Shown one piece after another: positions 1-8,050 of a DNA stretch of 64,000 nt. Origin of the DNA: Arthrobacter sp. StoSoilB5. Its GTDB lineage: Bacteria > Actinomycetota > Actinomycetes > Actinomycetales > Micrococcaceae. The position numbers and the translations under genes are program-made. A model generated the notes under the pieces. The model was not told the DNA's origin, did not search any database, and saw nothing but the letters and a program-made list of their open reading frames with translations. The stretch's first letter is position 1. Every line of letters begins with the position of its first letter. The stretch is from positions 186,001 to 250,000 of the forward strand of contig NZ_AP024646.1 in NCBI RefSeq assembly GCF_019977235.1, in the 5' to 3' direction.

Positions 1-85
1 AGGGACGCTAGCCGGGCCTGTCGTCAGATTTCCGGGCCCACCCAAACGAACAACTTCCCAAAACCCCCAAGGAATAAGGAACACC

Positions 86-865
86 ATGTCCAAGCGCATC
101 GACGTCAAAGACTTGAATGTCTACTACGGCAGCTTCCTGGCTGTCGAGGACGTCAACATCAACATTGAAGCCAAATCCGTCACGGCCTTCATCGGTCCGT
201 CCGGTTGTGGCAAGTCCACCTTCCTCCGCACTCTCAACCGCATGCACGAGGTCCTTCCCGGCGCACGCATTGAAGGTGAGGTCCTGCTGGATGGCGACAA
301 CCTCTACGCCCCCGGCGTTGACCCCGTTACTGTTCGGACCCAGGTTGGCATGGTCTTCCAGCGCCCCAACCCGTTCCCCACCATGTCCATCCGGGACAAT
401 GTTCTGGCCGGCGTGAAGCTGAACAACAAGAAGATCTCCAAGGGCGAAGCCGATGCCCTGGTGGAGAAGTCCTTGGTCGGAGCCAACCTGTGGAATGAGG
501 TCAAGGACCGCTTGAATAAGCCAGGTTCCGGCCTTTCCGGTGGCCAGCAGCAGCGTCTGTGCATCGCCCGTGCAATCGCCGTGGAACCGCAGGTGATCCT
601 CATGGACGAGCCCTGCTCCGCGCTGGACCCCATCTCCACGCTGGCTGTTGAGGACCTCATCAATGAGCTCAAGGACCAGTACACCGTGGTGATCGTGACC
701 CACAATATGCAGCAGGCGGCCCGCGTGTCCGACAAGACTGCGTTCTTCAACATCGCCGGCACCGGAAAGCCCGGAAAGCTCATCGAGTTCGCGGACACCA
801 CCAGTATCTTCAACAACCCCACCCAGAAGGCCACGGAAGACTACGTCTCCGGCCGCTTCGGATAA
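86..865 (+). CDS. pstB: Phosphate ABC transporter ATP-binding protein PstB
   Basis: ATPase subunit of the high-affinity PstSCAB phosphate importer, acting at the cytoplasmic face of the membrane. The 259-aa protein has all ABC hallmarks: Walker [10 protein letters not shown] (about residues 37-45), signature LSGGQQQR, Walker B VILMDEP followed by CSALD, and the switch histidine in VTHNMQQA. Length is normal for PstB. The start is supported by AAGGAATAAGGA just upstream. The first 85 bases hold a possible stop (TAG at 9-11) of an upstream gene, probably pstA, so this looks like the last gene of a pst operon. A strong hairpin follows the stop. Confidence 0.97.
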   Translation: MSKRIDVKDLNVYYGSFLAVEDVNINIEAKSVTAFIGPSGCGKSTFLRTLNRMHEVLPGARIEGEVLLDGDNLYAPGVDPVTVRTQVGMVFQRPNPFPTMSIRDNVLAGVKLNNKKISKGEADALVEKSLVGANLWNEVKDRLNKPGSGLSGGQQQRLCIARAIAVEPQVILMDEPCSALDPISTLAVEDLINELKDQYTVVIVTHNMQQAARVSDKTAFFNIAGTGKPGKLIEFADTTSIFNNPTQKATEDYVSGRFG

Positions 866-906
866 GGGTCAGCAGGTTCCGGCTTTTGGGGGAGCCGGCA
901 ATGAAC

Positions 907-949
907 GACGGCGGCCGTCGCCTTGGGGGTACGGCCGCCGTCACTTTTT
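907..949 (+). terminator. Rho-independent terminator after pstB
   Basis: A perfect 12-bp inverted repeat (907-918 with 931-942, GACGGCGGCCGT) is followed by a run of five T on the + strand. It ends the pst transcript and lies directly before the 3' end of the opposing pit gene. Confidence 0.9.
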
Positions 950-956
950 GTTGGAT

Positions 957-1973
957 TTACAGGTCCGAGAGGGGCGAGAACGCCAACTCCAGGATGAAAG
1001 CCATGGCGGCTGTAACGAGAGGCGTGGCCACCCAGAACAGGAGAATCCTCCGCACAAGGCGCCTGTTGGTGGTGGCGAAACGCTGGTGGGTGCCCGCTCC
1101 CAGCACGGACGCGGTCAGCGTGTGGGTTGTGGACAGCGGTAACTGGAGTCCGATTGCTCCGATGAAGAGCATCACGGACGTCAGGGTTTGCGCCACGAAC
1201 CCTCGAAGAGGGTCCACGCGGATCAACTTGTAACCCAGGGTGTGCGAGATCCTCCAGCCACCAAACATGGTGCCCGCTGTGAGCATGATCGCCGTCAGAA
1301 GCAGAATCCAAAGGGGCAACTCGCCCCCGCTGGACAACCCGGCCGCTACCAAGGCCAGCAGGAGGACGGCGGCAGTACGCTGCCCATCCTGGAGGCCATG
1401 GCCGAACGCCACGGCTGCGGCAGAAACGGCCTGCGCACGGCGAAAACGCCTGTTGATGACATTCGGCTGCGTATAGCGTGCCGCCCACGTCACCGGCCAC
1501 ACGAGCAAGTAGGCCGCCAGGAATGCGATCACTGGGGAGAGGACCAAAGGCAAAGCCACCTGGGTAAGGAGGACGTTGTCCACGCCGTTGATCGAATTCC
1601 CACCAACCAGTACGCTCGCACCGCCGGCGCCGATTAATCCGCCCACAAGTGAGTGGGTGGAGGATAAAGGAATGCCCCGCCACCATGCGTAGATGCCCCA
1701 GATGATGGCGGCGGCGAGGGCAGAGGTCAGCATTGTGAGCCCGCTAATGCCGTTGGGCAGTTTGATCCAGGACTGGGTAAACGCAAGGACGAAGCTGCCG
1801 CTGAGCATGGCGCCAAGGAAGTTGAAAACAGCTGCAAGGAGCACAGCCACGGACGGCGTGAGGGCCCGTGTCCTTGTGGAAAGTGCTACGGCATTGGAGA
1901 CGTCACGGAAGCCGTTGAGGAACGCGAACCCTGAAGCCAAACCCACCACGAGGATCAGGAATGCAACGGTCAC
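957..1973 (-). CDS. pit: PiT-family inorganic phosphate transporter
   Basis: Low-affinity phosphate:cation symporter of the PiT family (PF01384), an integral membrane protein. The 338-aa product is almost entirely hydrophobic helices and has a PiT signature variant near the N-terminus (NGFRDVSNAVA) and a second half with the related SSTHSLVGG and STTHTLTAS segments. It starts with GTG one base after the stop of the DUF47 gene, so the two are translationally coupled. It converges on pstB, putting high- and low-affinity phosphate uptake side by side. Confidence 0.93.
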   Translation of the reverse strand: MTVAFLILVVGLASGFAFLNGFRDVSNAVALSTRTRALTPSVAVLLAAVFNFLGAMLSGSFVLAFTQSWIKLPNGISGLTMLTSALAAAIIWGIYAWWRGIPLSSTHSLVGGLIGAGGASVLVGGNSINGVDNVLLTQVALPLVLSPVIAFLAAYLLVWPVTWAARYTQPNVINRRFRRAQAVSAAAVAFGHGLQDGQRTAAVLLLALVAAGLSSGGELPLWILLLTAIMLTAGTMFGGWRISHTLGYKLIRVDPLRGFVAQTLTSVMLFIGAIGLQLPLSTTHTLTASVLGAGTHQRFATTNRRLVRRILLFWVATPLVTAAMAFILELAFSPLSDL

Positions 1974-1974
1974 G

Positions 1975-2592
1975 TCATGATTCCTTGACGATGATGCTGC
2001 CTACCTGCGTGGCTATCTTCCGCATGTCCTTGGTGACTTCCACCAACTGGTTGGCGATGTCTCGATGCCGCGCGTACTGCGCGGATTTCATATCCTTCAG
2101 CATCTCGGCCACCCAGGTCCGGTGGGTTCGCTCGGCACGCTTCGCCAGCCTGAGGATCTCGATCCAGTAGTCCTCAAGTTCGTCCAGGTCCTCGAGCTTC
2201 CGCATGGCGTCCACTGTCAGCTCGGCTTGGCGGCTGATGATTTCCAGTTGGTCGGCAGCGCGTTTTGGCAGCCGCTCCAGCTTGTAGAGGGCGACCAGTT
2301 CGCCCGCGGCGTCGAGCTTCTCCATGGCCTCGTTGAGGTGGCGGGACAGCGTGTACATGTCCTCGCGGGGGAGCGGGTTCACAAAGCTGGTGCGCATATG
2401 CGTCAGGAGCGCAAAGTGCAGGTCCAGGGATTTCGACTCGTGCTCGTGAAGTTCCTCTGTCAGGCGTCCGTGCTCGCTGGCCTGGGCACCGAGGATCTCT
2501 GAGAGTGTTCCGGTGGCGGCAACAATGACGCCGGCCATCTGCGCGAGCAGTACGAGCCCGGCAGGTTCCTGGGGGAAAAGGCGCAGCTTCAT
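1975..2592 (-). CDS. DUF47 (PhoU-like) phosphate transport accessory protein
   Basis: A 205-aa DUF47/PhoU-like helical protein; such genes usually precede pit and are thought to modulate the transporter. The protein begins MKLRLFPQEP and is rich in charged amphipathic helices, as in the family. I chose the ATG at 2592 because GGAAG lies 8 bases upstream; the open frame extends 53 codons further, but that stretch is low-complexity Arg/Pro/Ser and not family-like. It is the first gene of a DUF47-pit operon. A structured RNA with a terminator lies 175 bases upstream on the same strand and could attenuate this operon. Confidence 0.9.
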   Translation of the reverse strand: MKLRLFPQEPAGLVLLAQMAGVIVAATGTLSEILGAQASEHGRLTEELHEHESKSLDLHFALLTHMRTSFVNPLPREDMYTLSRHLNEAMEKLDAAGELVALYKLERLPKRAADQLEIISRQAELTVDAMRKLEDLDELEDYWIEILRLAKRAERTHRTWVAEMLKDMKSAQYARHRDIANQLVEVTKDMRKIATQVGSIIVKES

Positions 2593-2765
2593 ATCGCTTC
2601 CGGGCCGGGGACGGATGGGCCGCGGGCCGCTTGACTTGACGCTTCCCGCTTCGGCCCCAACTTTACCGGTACGACGACGGCCGCCGCTAAGTCTGCCGGT
2701 GTTGTCGCAACTACCGTCGGGGGTGGCTAGCCGGGAACTGGGTGCGGGCAAAAAAGTCCGGGCAT

Positions 2766-2856
2766 AAAAATGGTGCCGAACCGGATACGCCTCTCGGCGG
2801 TAGGCCGCTCGGAGCGGCTATAAGTTGAAGCCCGGGGGTTTCGCGGTTCGGCACCA
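2766..2856 (-). ncRNA. Candidate structured RNA or attenuator upstream of DUF47-pit
   Basis: Read on the minus strand, a perfect 12-bp closing stem (2845-2856 with 2771-2782, TGGTGCCGAACC/GGTTCGGCACCA) encloses a 6-bp hairpin GCCGCT-CCG-AGCGGC and a 4-bp hairpin CGCC-GAGA-GGCG with a GNRA loop, and is followed immediately by TTTTT. The closing stem plus U-tract makes a rho-independent terminator on this strand only. The 346-bp gap 2593-2938 otherwise holds nothing I recognise. It may be a small RNA, a leader of the DUF47-pit operon, or an elaborate terminator of the gene ending at 2939. It does not match a riboswitch class known to me. Confidence 0.5.
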
Positions 2857-2938
2857 GTTTCAGTGTTCTACGTCGGTGGGGCTAAGTCAACATTGACAGG
2901 CAGGGCCGGACGTGGGTAGATTCAGGGGTTTTTGGGCC

Positions 2939-3598
2939 CTAATCCAGCTCTCCCAAGCGCCAAGCATTGGCTGCGTGTTCGAGGTCCTCGGCCGTCTTTA
3001 CCAGCTGGTGCGAGTTGCGTGTGAGCTTGCTTGCATGGCTTTCATTGCTGTGCTCCGCCCCGTCCGCCAGGGTTGCCTGGCCGAGCGCCACAACCCGGCA
3101 GAATGCAGCCGAACGTTCCAGCGCGACGTCGAAATCGCCGTCGAAGGCGCCTGACAAAATGGCGTCCGCCATGGACTTCATTTCGTCGGCGCCAGGTGGT
3201 TCAGCCGCGCCTGCGACCACATTGGATACTTGGGCGGTATCGCGTCCGGCGCGGAAGTACACGGAGATGCGCTCTGGGTTTTGGATGGTGGCGGCGCGGA
3301 GGGCGTACAGTCTCCACAGCGCGCCGGGAAGGGAACGGGCCGGGCTTTCGGCCCACATCTCGGCGATGGCTTCAAGGCCCTGCTCATCGGCCAGCTTTAC
3401 CAGGCGTCGGGTGACCTTGGGGTCATCACTGTCACGGCCACGTTTTACGAGCGCCTGGGCCGCCAGATGGGCAGCCTCGGAGACGCGGGCTGGGTCTGCC
3501 CCACCGGCGAACGGTTCGAAATCGATGGGCGCGAAGGGCTTGGGCTTGTGGTGCCTGTTCGCTCCGCCGTACGCACGTGGTCCTGGCTGTTCGCTCAT
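2939..3598 (-). CDS. Conserved actinobacterial hypothetical protein
   Basis: A 219-aa soluble, Ala-rich, probably all-helical protein with no motif I can assign. It starts MSEQPGPRAYGG; I preferred this ATG over one 50 codons upstream because the extra N-terminus is low complexity and would run into a palindromic intergenic region. Its middle (about residues 30-200) has regular amphipathic helices and no predicted membrane segment or signal peptide. It is a single gene divergent from tRNA-Lys. Function unknown. Confidence 0.75.
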   Translation of the reverse strand: MSEQPGPRAYGGANRHHKPKPFAPIDFEPFAGGADPARVSEAAHLAAQALVKRGRDSDDPKVTRRLVKLADEQGLEAIAEMWAESPARSLPGALWRLYALRAATIQNPERISVYFRAGRDTAQVSNVVAGAAEPPGADEMKSMADAILSGAFDGDFDVALERSAAFCRVVALGQATLADGAEHSNESHASKLTRNSHQLVKTAEDLEHAANAWRLGELD

Positions 3599-3677
3599 GA
3601 GTTCACCGTACTCCTGTGCTCTGATGGGGTCGAGTAACGGTTTCTTGGGCTGGTGGGTGTTGCCCGCGTGCCTTCCC

Positions 3678-3754
3678 GACCTACTTTGCCCAAGCAGGTG
3701 GGCCGACACGCCGCTGCCGCCGCGCGCCGTCGTCGGCCGTTCGCTCAAAGTAGG
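3678..3754. repeat. Nested GC-rich imperfect palindrome
   Basis: An 11-bp inverted repeat (3678-3688 GACCTACTTTG with 3744-3754) encloses a second one (GGCCGAC/GTCGGCC) around a core of GC-rich triplets. It sits between the divergent hypothetical gene and tRNA-Lys. Its architecture resembles the two palindromes in the urease operon, but the arms differ in sequence. Confidence 0.6.
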
Positions 3755-3836
3755 TCACGACGCCGCGTTGACGACCCCGTTCCTCGACTGCCTTGACGTT
3801 GAGGTACAGTATTCATGGCTGTTTCAACAGCTGAAG

Positions 3837-3909
3837 GGGCCTTTAGCTCAGTTGGTAGAGCATCGGACTTTTAATCCGTGGGTCGTGGGTTCGATCCCCA
3901 CAGGGCCCA
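3837..3909 (+). tRNA. tRNA-Lys (anticodon TTT)
   Basis: A complete 73-nt cloverleaf: acceptor GGGCCTT pairs with AGGGCCC, D stem GCTC/GAGC, anticodon stem TCGGA/TCCGT around loop CTTTTAA (anticodon TTT), T stem GTGGG/CCCAC with loop TTCGATC, discriminator A. The 3' CCA is not encoded, as is common in actinobacteria. A strong terminator follows. The first anticodon-stem pair is a T-T mismatch. Confidence 0.96.
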
Positions 3910-3920
3910 CCCTTCCTGCA

Positions 3921-3953
3921 GGCCGGAGACGTTGAGTCTCCGGCCTGTTTTTT
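3921..3953 (+). terminator. Rho-independent terminator of tRNA-Lys
   Basis: A perfect 10-bp stem GGCCGGAGAC/GTCTCCGGCC with loop GTTGA is followed by TGTTTTTT on the + strand, 12 bases after the mature tRNA end. Confidence 0.95.
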
Positions 3954-4068
3954 GTCTCCCGCTTGGCCGGCGCAGCCCGACCCCCGTCAACGGACAAATC
4001 ACTGCCGCACGCAGGGGTGAATTGTCCTTTGGCCGGTGTTTCCCCAAAAAACTTCTCAAGGACGCCCC

Positions 4069-4676
4069 TTGGGAACTCAGAACCCGGAAACCCCGACCGC
4101 CAAAATCACCATTGATCCCGCATTTATCGTGGGTCCCGTCAGGCGGAAGACCTTCGGTGCCTTCGTCGAGCACTTCGCAACACGGATCGCGTCCACTCGG
4201 CCAGCCTCGCGCAGCTGGTCAACGTCATTGCACCGATCATGACCGAGCCGGGCGGGCGCTCCTGGAAGCAGACCACGTTCCACCCCTTCGCGCTCACCTC
4301 GAAGCACGCCTCGGGTACGGTGCTGAACCTTGCTGTCGAGGCGCCGAAGCTGGACAGCGGTAAGACGGCCAGCTTCAGCCCACTGTCAGCCGTGGCTACC
4401 TACGACGCCGAAGCCAAGGAGGTTGTAGTTTTCGCCGTGAACCGTTCGGCGACGGACGCACTTACGCTCGACGCCGCCGTCGGGGGTTTGGGGACCGCCA
4501 GCGTCATCGAGGCCGTCACCTACACGAACAAGGACCCGTACTGGCAGGCAACCGCGGATGATTCGACGTCCGTCCTGCCTTCAGAGAACGTCAGTGTAAC
4601 GCTCGACGGCGGGCGGCTCACCGCCGGGCTTCCGGCCGTGAGCTGGACAATGATCCGGTTGTCGTTGGAAGCCTAG
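4069..4676 (+). pseudogene. Internally deleted GH51 alpha-L-arabinofuranosidase remnant
   Basis: The two ends of a GH51 arabinofuranosidase are joined without the middle. The N-terminal piece (frame of 4069, probable TTG start after AAGGACG) reads ITIDPAFIVGPVRRKTFGAF and VEHF, the family's opening segment. Near 4175-4180 the frame changes and family C-terminal sequence begins (SLAQLVNVIAPIMTEPGG), running to the natural end at 4676. Intact enzymes are about 500 aa; roughly 300 residues, including both catalytic glutamates, are missing. An ATG at 4239 leaves a 145-aa open frame covering the C-terminal beta-sandwich only. It was probably a cytoplasmic arabinan-oligosaccharide hydrolase. Confidence 0.85.
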
Positions 4677-5062
4677 GCGATCGCCTGCGAGCCGTCTTGG
4701 AAAACCGGATACAGCGAAATCGGTGTGACTGTTGCTTCCGCGGGGTCGTCCTGGAAGGTTCCTGGCGTCTGCATTGCGGGCGTCGGAGCCGGTTGCTCAG
4801 CGGCGACGATTTCCAGCGATTCCATATCCAGCAGCCGCCGGCTTCCGGTTTCTGCATCCTGGAGCCAGAACAGGTCAGTACCTGCGATTGTCTTGACCAC
4901 CGTGCCCCGGTGGTAGAGGCGCCCGTTGTGCCAAGCCTCTATGTATTCTCCTTGGCTGAGAAGGTGCGGCTCCTCCTGGTTGCCAGGCACCGTGCCAAAA
5001 GCCTGTGCCAAGCTGGCCTGCATTTTCAGCGCCTGAAAAAGATCCCTGTTTGCAGTGCTCAT
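4673..5062 (-). CDS. Hypothetical protein with SH3-like core
   Basis: A 129-aa soluble protein of unknown function. GGGGAG five bases before the ATG at 5062 supports the start. The N-terminal 40 residues look helical; residues about 45-85 (WHNGRLYHRGTVVKTIAG, then LFWLQDAETGSRRLLDMES) look like a small beta-barrel, and the tail is Pro/Thr-rich. The core resembles the 76-aa protein at 24873-25103. Probably the last gene of the leftward GAF-ANTAR unit. Its 3' end overlaps the arabinofuranosidase remnant by four bases. Confidence 0.65.
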   Translation of the reverse strand: MSTANRDLFQALKMQASLAQAFGTVPGNQEEPHLLSQGEYIEAWHNGRLYHRGTVVKTIAGTDLFWLQDAETGSRRLLDMESLEIVAAEQPAPTPAMQTPGTFQDDPAEATVTPISLYPVFQDGSQAIA

Positions 5063-5173
5063 GTCTGCTCCCCTCATGCTGGCTGCTGTCCCGTGGGCTC
5101 ATCGGCCTCGTGACCCCAGCCTTCCGCATTCATGTTGCAGGAGCGTTGCAGGCGCATGAGCGGTGTGTGACAG

Positions 5174-5488
5174 CTAGGAGGGCTCGGCTTCCTCGCCTGG
5201 AACATCCGGTTCGGAACCAGCCGAATCCGGATGGGGAAGCTCATCAGCGTAGGGCGCACGGGGGCCGGACTGGCTGTTCAACAGTTCGTTTGCTGCCATG
5301 GCCAGGAGGTCCCTTTCCAGCTCCGGAATGGACAGCATTCCCTGCAAATAGGCCTCAACTTCGTATTCACCCACTGACCCGCCGATGCTGAAGTAGTGGA
5401 GCCACAACGCTGCCGTGCTGATTCGCGCGGCGGAGAGCGCCGCTTTAAGCTTGCGGCGTTGCTCGGGTTCGTTGATGTCGAAGCCCAT
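5174..5488 (-). CDS. Conserved hypothetical protein, 104 aa
   Basis: Small helical protein beginning MGFDINEPEQRRKLKAAL, with a central hydrophobic amphipathic stretch (ALWLHYFSIGGSVGEYEVEA) and an acidic, Pro-rich tail. It lies 11 bases after the stop of the GAF-ANTAR gene at 5500, in the same direction, so it is probably co-transcribed. No catalytic or DNA-binding motif is visible. I do not recognise the family. Confidence 0.65.
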   Translation of the reverse strand: MGFDINEPEQRRKLKAALSAARISTAALWLHYFSIGGSVGEYEVEAYLQGMLSIPELERDLLAMAANELLNSQSGPRAPYADELPHPDSAGSEPDVPGEEAEPS

Positions 5489-5499
5489 GTCCTGCGGCC

Positions 5500-6222
5500 C
5501 TATCGCGGATCGGCCGGTGTTCCGGCTACGAGCTCGGCGCTGGCTTCCTGCAACGTACTGCGTTGATCGCGCGCGTATCCCATCAATATCTGCAGGGCAT
5601 CTGGGTGCGGGATTTTGTGGCGTTCCATGAGTATCCCGCAGGCACGGTTGACCACATCCCTGCTGTAGAGGGCGGATTGCAGGCCCTCGCTGATGCGCCT
5701 GGGCGTTTCAGCGCTTTGGATATGGGATAGGAGCGTTGCGGCCGGGGACGAAAAAAGCTCCATGAGGGACGCCGTGGTGTCGTCATAAGAAAAGGGTTGG
5801 GCGGCATAAACCTTCATGGCACCCATGCTGTGCCCGTCGGCCAACAGGGGTGCGCTGACCACCGACTTGATGGGCAGGCCACTGACGGTGGCCGACCACT
5901 CCGGCCAGCGGGGGTCAGTGCCGATATCCTGGGCGATCACAGTTTCTTCCGAAGCCCACGCTGTGAGGCACGGCCCTTGGCCTAACTCGTATTGCAGGAT
6001 GTCCGCCTGCTCCACTACCGGGTCGGTAAACCCCGCACTCGTGCGGCGGCCTTGGGCATCCAGGATGGAAACCCCCGCTCCGAGGGTGCCGGGCACCGAC
6101 TCCTGAATGGCCTTGGAGAGGTTCTGGACGGCACGGTCCACTTTCTCTTCGGTCAGGAGAAGACCCAGAATCCGACCGACGGCAGCAGACAACTCATCCA
6201 GAGGAAGATGCTTCTTGGTCAT
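5500..6222 (-). CDS. GAF and ANTAR domain transcription antiterminator
   Basis: A 240-aa sensor and RNA-binding protein. Residues about 20-165 form a GAF domain (YELGQGPCLTAWASEET, typical of actinobacterial GAF-ANTAR proteins); residues about 175-235 form an ANTAR domain (LQSALYSRDVVNRACGILME, then MGYARDQRSTLQEASAEL), a three-helix RNA-binding bundle that acts as an antiterminator in other systems. One of three paralogues in this block; it is separated from the next by 127 bases and has its own hairpin just upstream, so it may have its own promoter. The signal sensed is unknown. Confidence 0.9.
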   Translation of the reverse strand: MTKKHLPLDELSAAVGRILGLLLTEEKVDRAVQNLSKAIQESVPGTLGAGVSILDAQGRRTSAGFTDPVVEQADILQYELGQGPCLTAWASEETVIAQDIGTDPRWPEWSATVSGLPIKSVVSAPLLADGHSMGAMKVYAAQPFSYDDTTASLMELFSSPAATLLSHIQSAETPRRISEGLQSALYSRDVVNRACGILMERHKIPHPDALQILMGYARDQRSTLQEASAELVAGTPADPR

Positions 6223-6239
6223 GGTGTTCTTTCCGGCCG

Positions 6240-6262
6240 TTCAGGTCGGCTGGCCGACTGAA
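6240..6262 (-). promoter_or_regulatory. Hairpin in the leader of the GAF-ANTAR gene
   Basis: On the minus strand TTCAG-TCGG-CCAG-CCGA-C-CTGAA folds into a 9-bp stem with one bulged C and a four-base loop, ending 18 bases before the start codon. It could affect translation or be a target of an ANTAR protein; the loop is not the hexaloop typical of known ANTAR targets. Confidence 0.35.
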
Positions 6263-6349
6263 ACAATCTTAGAATCGCTGGACTCCCGTGTTGTAAATCC
6301 AGCCTAATGGGTTTTTGGCCAGGAAATCCGCATGTAGGCACGCTGCCTG

Positions 6350-7144
6350 CTATTCCTCAAAAGGTGCTGCGATCTTCCGATCTCCAGCAACATGGGCGAT
6401 TATCCCCTGCGCCACCAGGCGGAGTTTGATGTTGCGGTGGCTGGAAGCCCTGACCAGGATTTGGAAGGCGGCATCCCTGCTGCAGCGGTTCTGCGCCATG
6501 ATGATTCCGACGGCGGTGTCAATGGTCGTGCGGGACTCCAGAGCGGCGGCGAGGTTCTCGCGGGCATCCCGCAGCTGGGCGATCTTCAATGCCAAGTGGA
6601 GGGCTTTCGCGCCAGTGGCCGTGACGCGCTCTGCCGACAAAACGTCCTCGTGGGAGAAACCGTGAGCCCGCGCGGAGTAAAGATTCACCACAGCCTCCGC
6701 CGTGCTGTTCAATTCCATGGGAAAGGCCAGGATGGAGCCCACATTCGTGCCCGCAGCCGCCCGCATGTACTCAGGCCAGCGATCTTCGCGGTGGACATCA
6801 GGGACGTGGGTGATGGTGCGTGTTCGAAGGGCCGAAAGGCAAGGGCCATCGCTGAAGCTGTTCTGGATGTCGTCCAACTTCCGGGCAAGGGGATCGCTAT
6901 CGGCCACGGCTACAGGTTTCTTCTGCCGGATGACGGTCACTCCGCAGGCAATCGTGTTTCCGTTCCTGGTGAGCTTCTTCGCGATCAATGAGGCGAGGTC
7001 CTGGAGGAATTCACGGATATCGGCATTCTCCACCAAGAGATCCTGCAGATGTTCCACGAAGTCCGTGAGATCCACCTTGTCCGCATACGTGCCAAGGAAC
7101 CTGGGAGGGCTGGCGACGTGCCGTGCCGGCTGGGTTTCAGTCAT
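6350..7144 (-). CDS. GAF and ANTAR domain transcription antiterminator
   Basis: A 264-aa paralogue of the neighbouring regulators. N-terminal GAF domain (about residues 45-195; NSFSDGPCLSALRTRTITHV and the LAFPMEL core), C-terminal ANTAR domain (about 200-255; ALESRTTIDTAVGIIMAQNR, CSRDAAFQIL). The start has AAGGAAAG four bases upstream, overlapping the stop codon of the 56-aa gene before it, so the two are coupled. It is the third gene of the unit that starts at 8050. Confidence 0.9.
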   Translation of the reverse strand: MTETQPARHVASPPRFLGTYADKVDLTDFVEHLQDLLVENADIREFLQDLASLIAKKLTRNGNTIACGVTVIRQKKPVAVADSDPLARKLDDIQNSFSDGPCLSALRTRTITHVPDVHREDRWPEYMRAAAGTNVGSILAFPMELNSTAEAVVNLYSARAHGFSHEDVLSAERVTATGAKALHLALKIAQLRDARENLAAALESRTTIDTAVGIIMAQNRCSRDAAFQILVRASSHRNIKLRLVAQGIIAHVAGDRKIAAPFEE

Positions 7145-7153
7145 TGTCTTTCC

Positions 7154-7324
7154 TTACTGCCGCTCGGCACTACTGCCCGGCGGATTCGTCCGGCCGTCTG
7201 AGGTGAGTTCCCTGAAGGCAATATCTACGAGTTCCATCTGGCCTGGGGCAAGAACCAGAAGTCCCCGCATCCGCTGGTCCATTTTTCCATCGTGTTCCGA
7301 TGCCCCCCAAGGTTCGGCATTCAT
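7154..7324 (-). CDS. Small protein of 56 aa between two GAF-ANTAR genes
   Basis: Begins MNAEPWGASEHDGKMDQRMR, then a hydrophobic/amphipathic segment (GLLVLAPGQMELVDIAFREL) and a polar tail. It fills the space between its neighbours with almost no slack: 18 bases after the upstream gene's stop and 9 bases before the downstream start, with AAGGAGG upstream. Its TAA stop is embedded in the ribosome-binding site of the next gene. No family recognised; it may be a regulator or partner of the GAF-ANTAR proteins, or act only in coupling. Confidence 0.6.
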   Translation of the reverse strand: MNAEPWGASEHDGKMDQRMRGLLVLAPGQMELVDIAFRELTSDGRTNPPGSSAERQ

Positions 7325-7342
7325 AGAACCTGCTTATCCTCC

Positions 7343-8050
7343 TTACCGTTCGTCGCCTGCCCGTTTCAGAATGTCTTCGGCTATTTCGTGGAGCCGCTTA
7401 TCGCTGTTACGGGACGCCATCTGGATGAGTCTGATGGCGGAGTCCCTGCTGCAGCGGTTCTGCATCATGATCAGGGAAACAGCCGCATCCACTATGGCCC
7501 GCGACTCCAAGGCGGAACGCAGATGCACAGGATATGGATCCGGGGTGTGCAGGCGCAGGGCCAGCCGGAGAACCCTCGACAAGGATTCTGCGTGCTTCCG
7601 TATGGATGCCACGGTCTCTGGATCGAAAGTGCCTGCTTCGGTGGAGTAGCAGTTCAACGCCGCCCGTGAGTCGTCATCCGTTGCGATGGGGACCGCCAGC
7701 ATGGTGGTGATACCTTCCTGCGAAACAGTGTCGGCGTAGTGGTGCCAGCGCACATCGGCCTGAAGGTCCTCAACCAAAACGGTCTGCTGCTGCCGGAGCG
7801 CCGTAAGGCATGGTCCGTCGTCGAACTCGTACTGCTTTTCATCCAGGCGTTGAGCCGCCTCAGTACTGCTCGCCACCGTCGACGGTCCTCCGTTACGCTC
7901 AACGGTGATGGCGCACAGCATGGGGACATCCCCGCCCAACAAGGAAGCCGAAATGGTGGTCAATCCCAGAAGGAATTCCGTAAAGCCGGGGCTCTCCAAC
8001 AGCAGGTCCTGCAACTGTTCCGCTGTGGGTACTGCATCGTTCTGGGCCAT
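7343..8050 (-). CDS. GAF and ANTAR domain transcription antiterminator
   Basis: A 235-aa protein and first gene of this leftward unit. GAF domain about residues 20-165 (YEFDDGPCLTALRQQQTVLV), ANTAR about 175-230 (LRSALESRAIVDAAVSLIMM, then QNRCSRDSAIRLIQMASRNS). The conserved ANTAR alanines and hydrophobics are kept. It is divergent from the D-threonine aldolase-like gene across 207 bases. Similar in layout to the genes at 5500 and 6350, so the trio probably arose by duplication. Confidence 0.9.
   Translation of the reverse strand: MAQNDAVPTAEQLQDLLLESPGFTEFLLGLTTISASLLGGDVPMLCAITVERNGGPSTVASSTEAAQRLDEKQYEFDDGPCLTALRQQQTVLVEDLQADVRWHHYADTVSQEGITTMLAVPIATDDDSRAALNCYSTEAGTFDPETVASIRKHAESLSRVLRLALRLHTPDPYPVHLRSALESRAIVDAAVSLIMMQNRCSRDSAIRLIQMASRNSDKRLHEIAEDILKRAGDER

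Noticed and set aside
3837..4300. Integrated element at tRNA-Lys
   Set aside because: No duplicate of the tRNA 3' end, integrase or phage gene is visible downstream.
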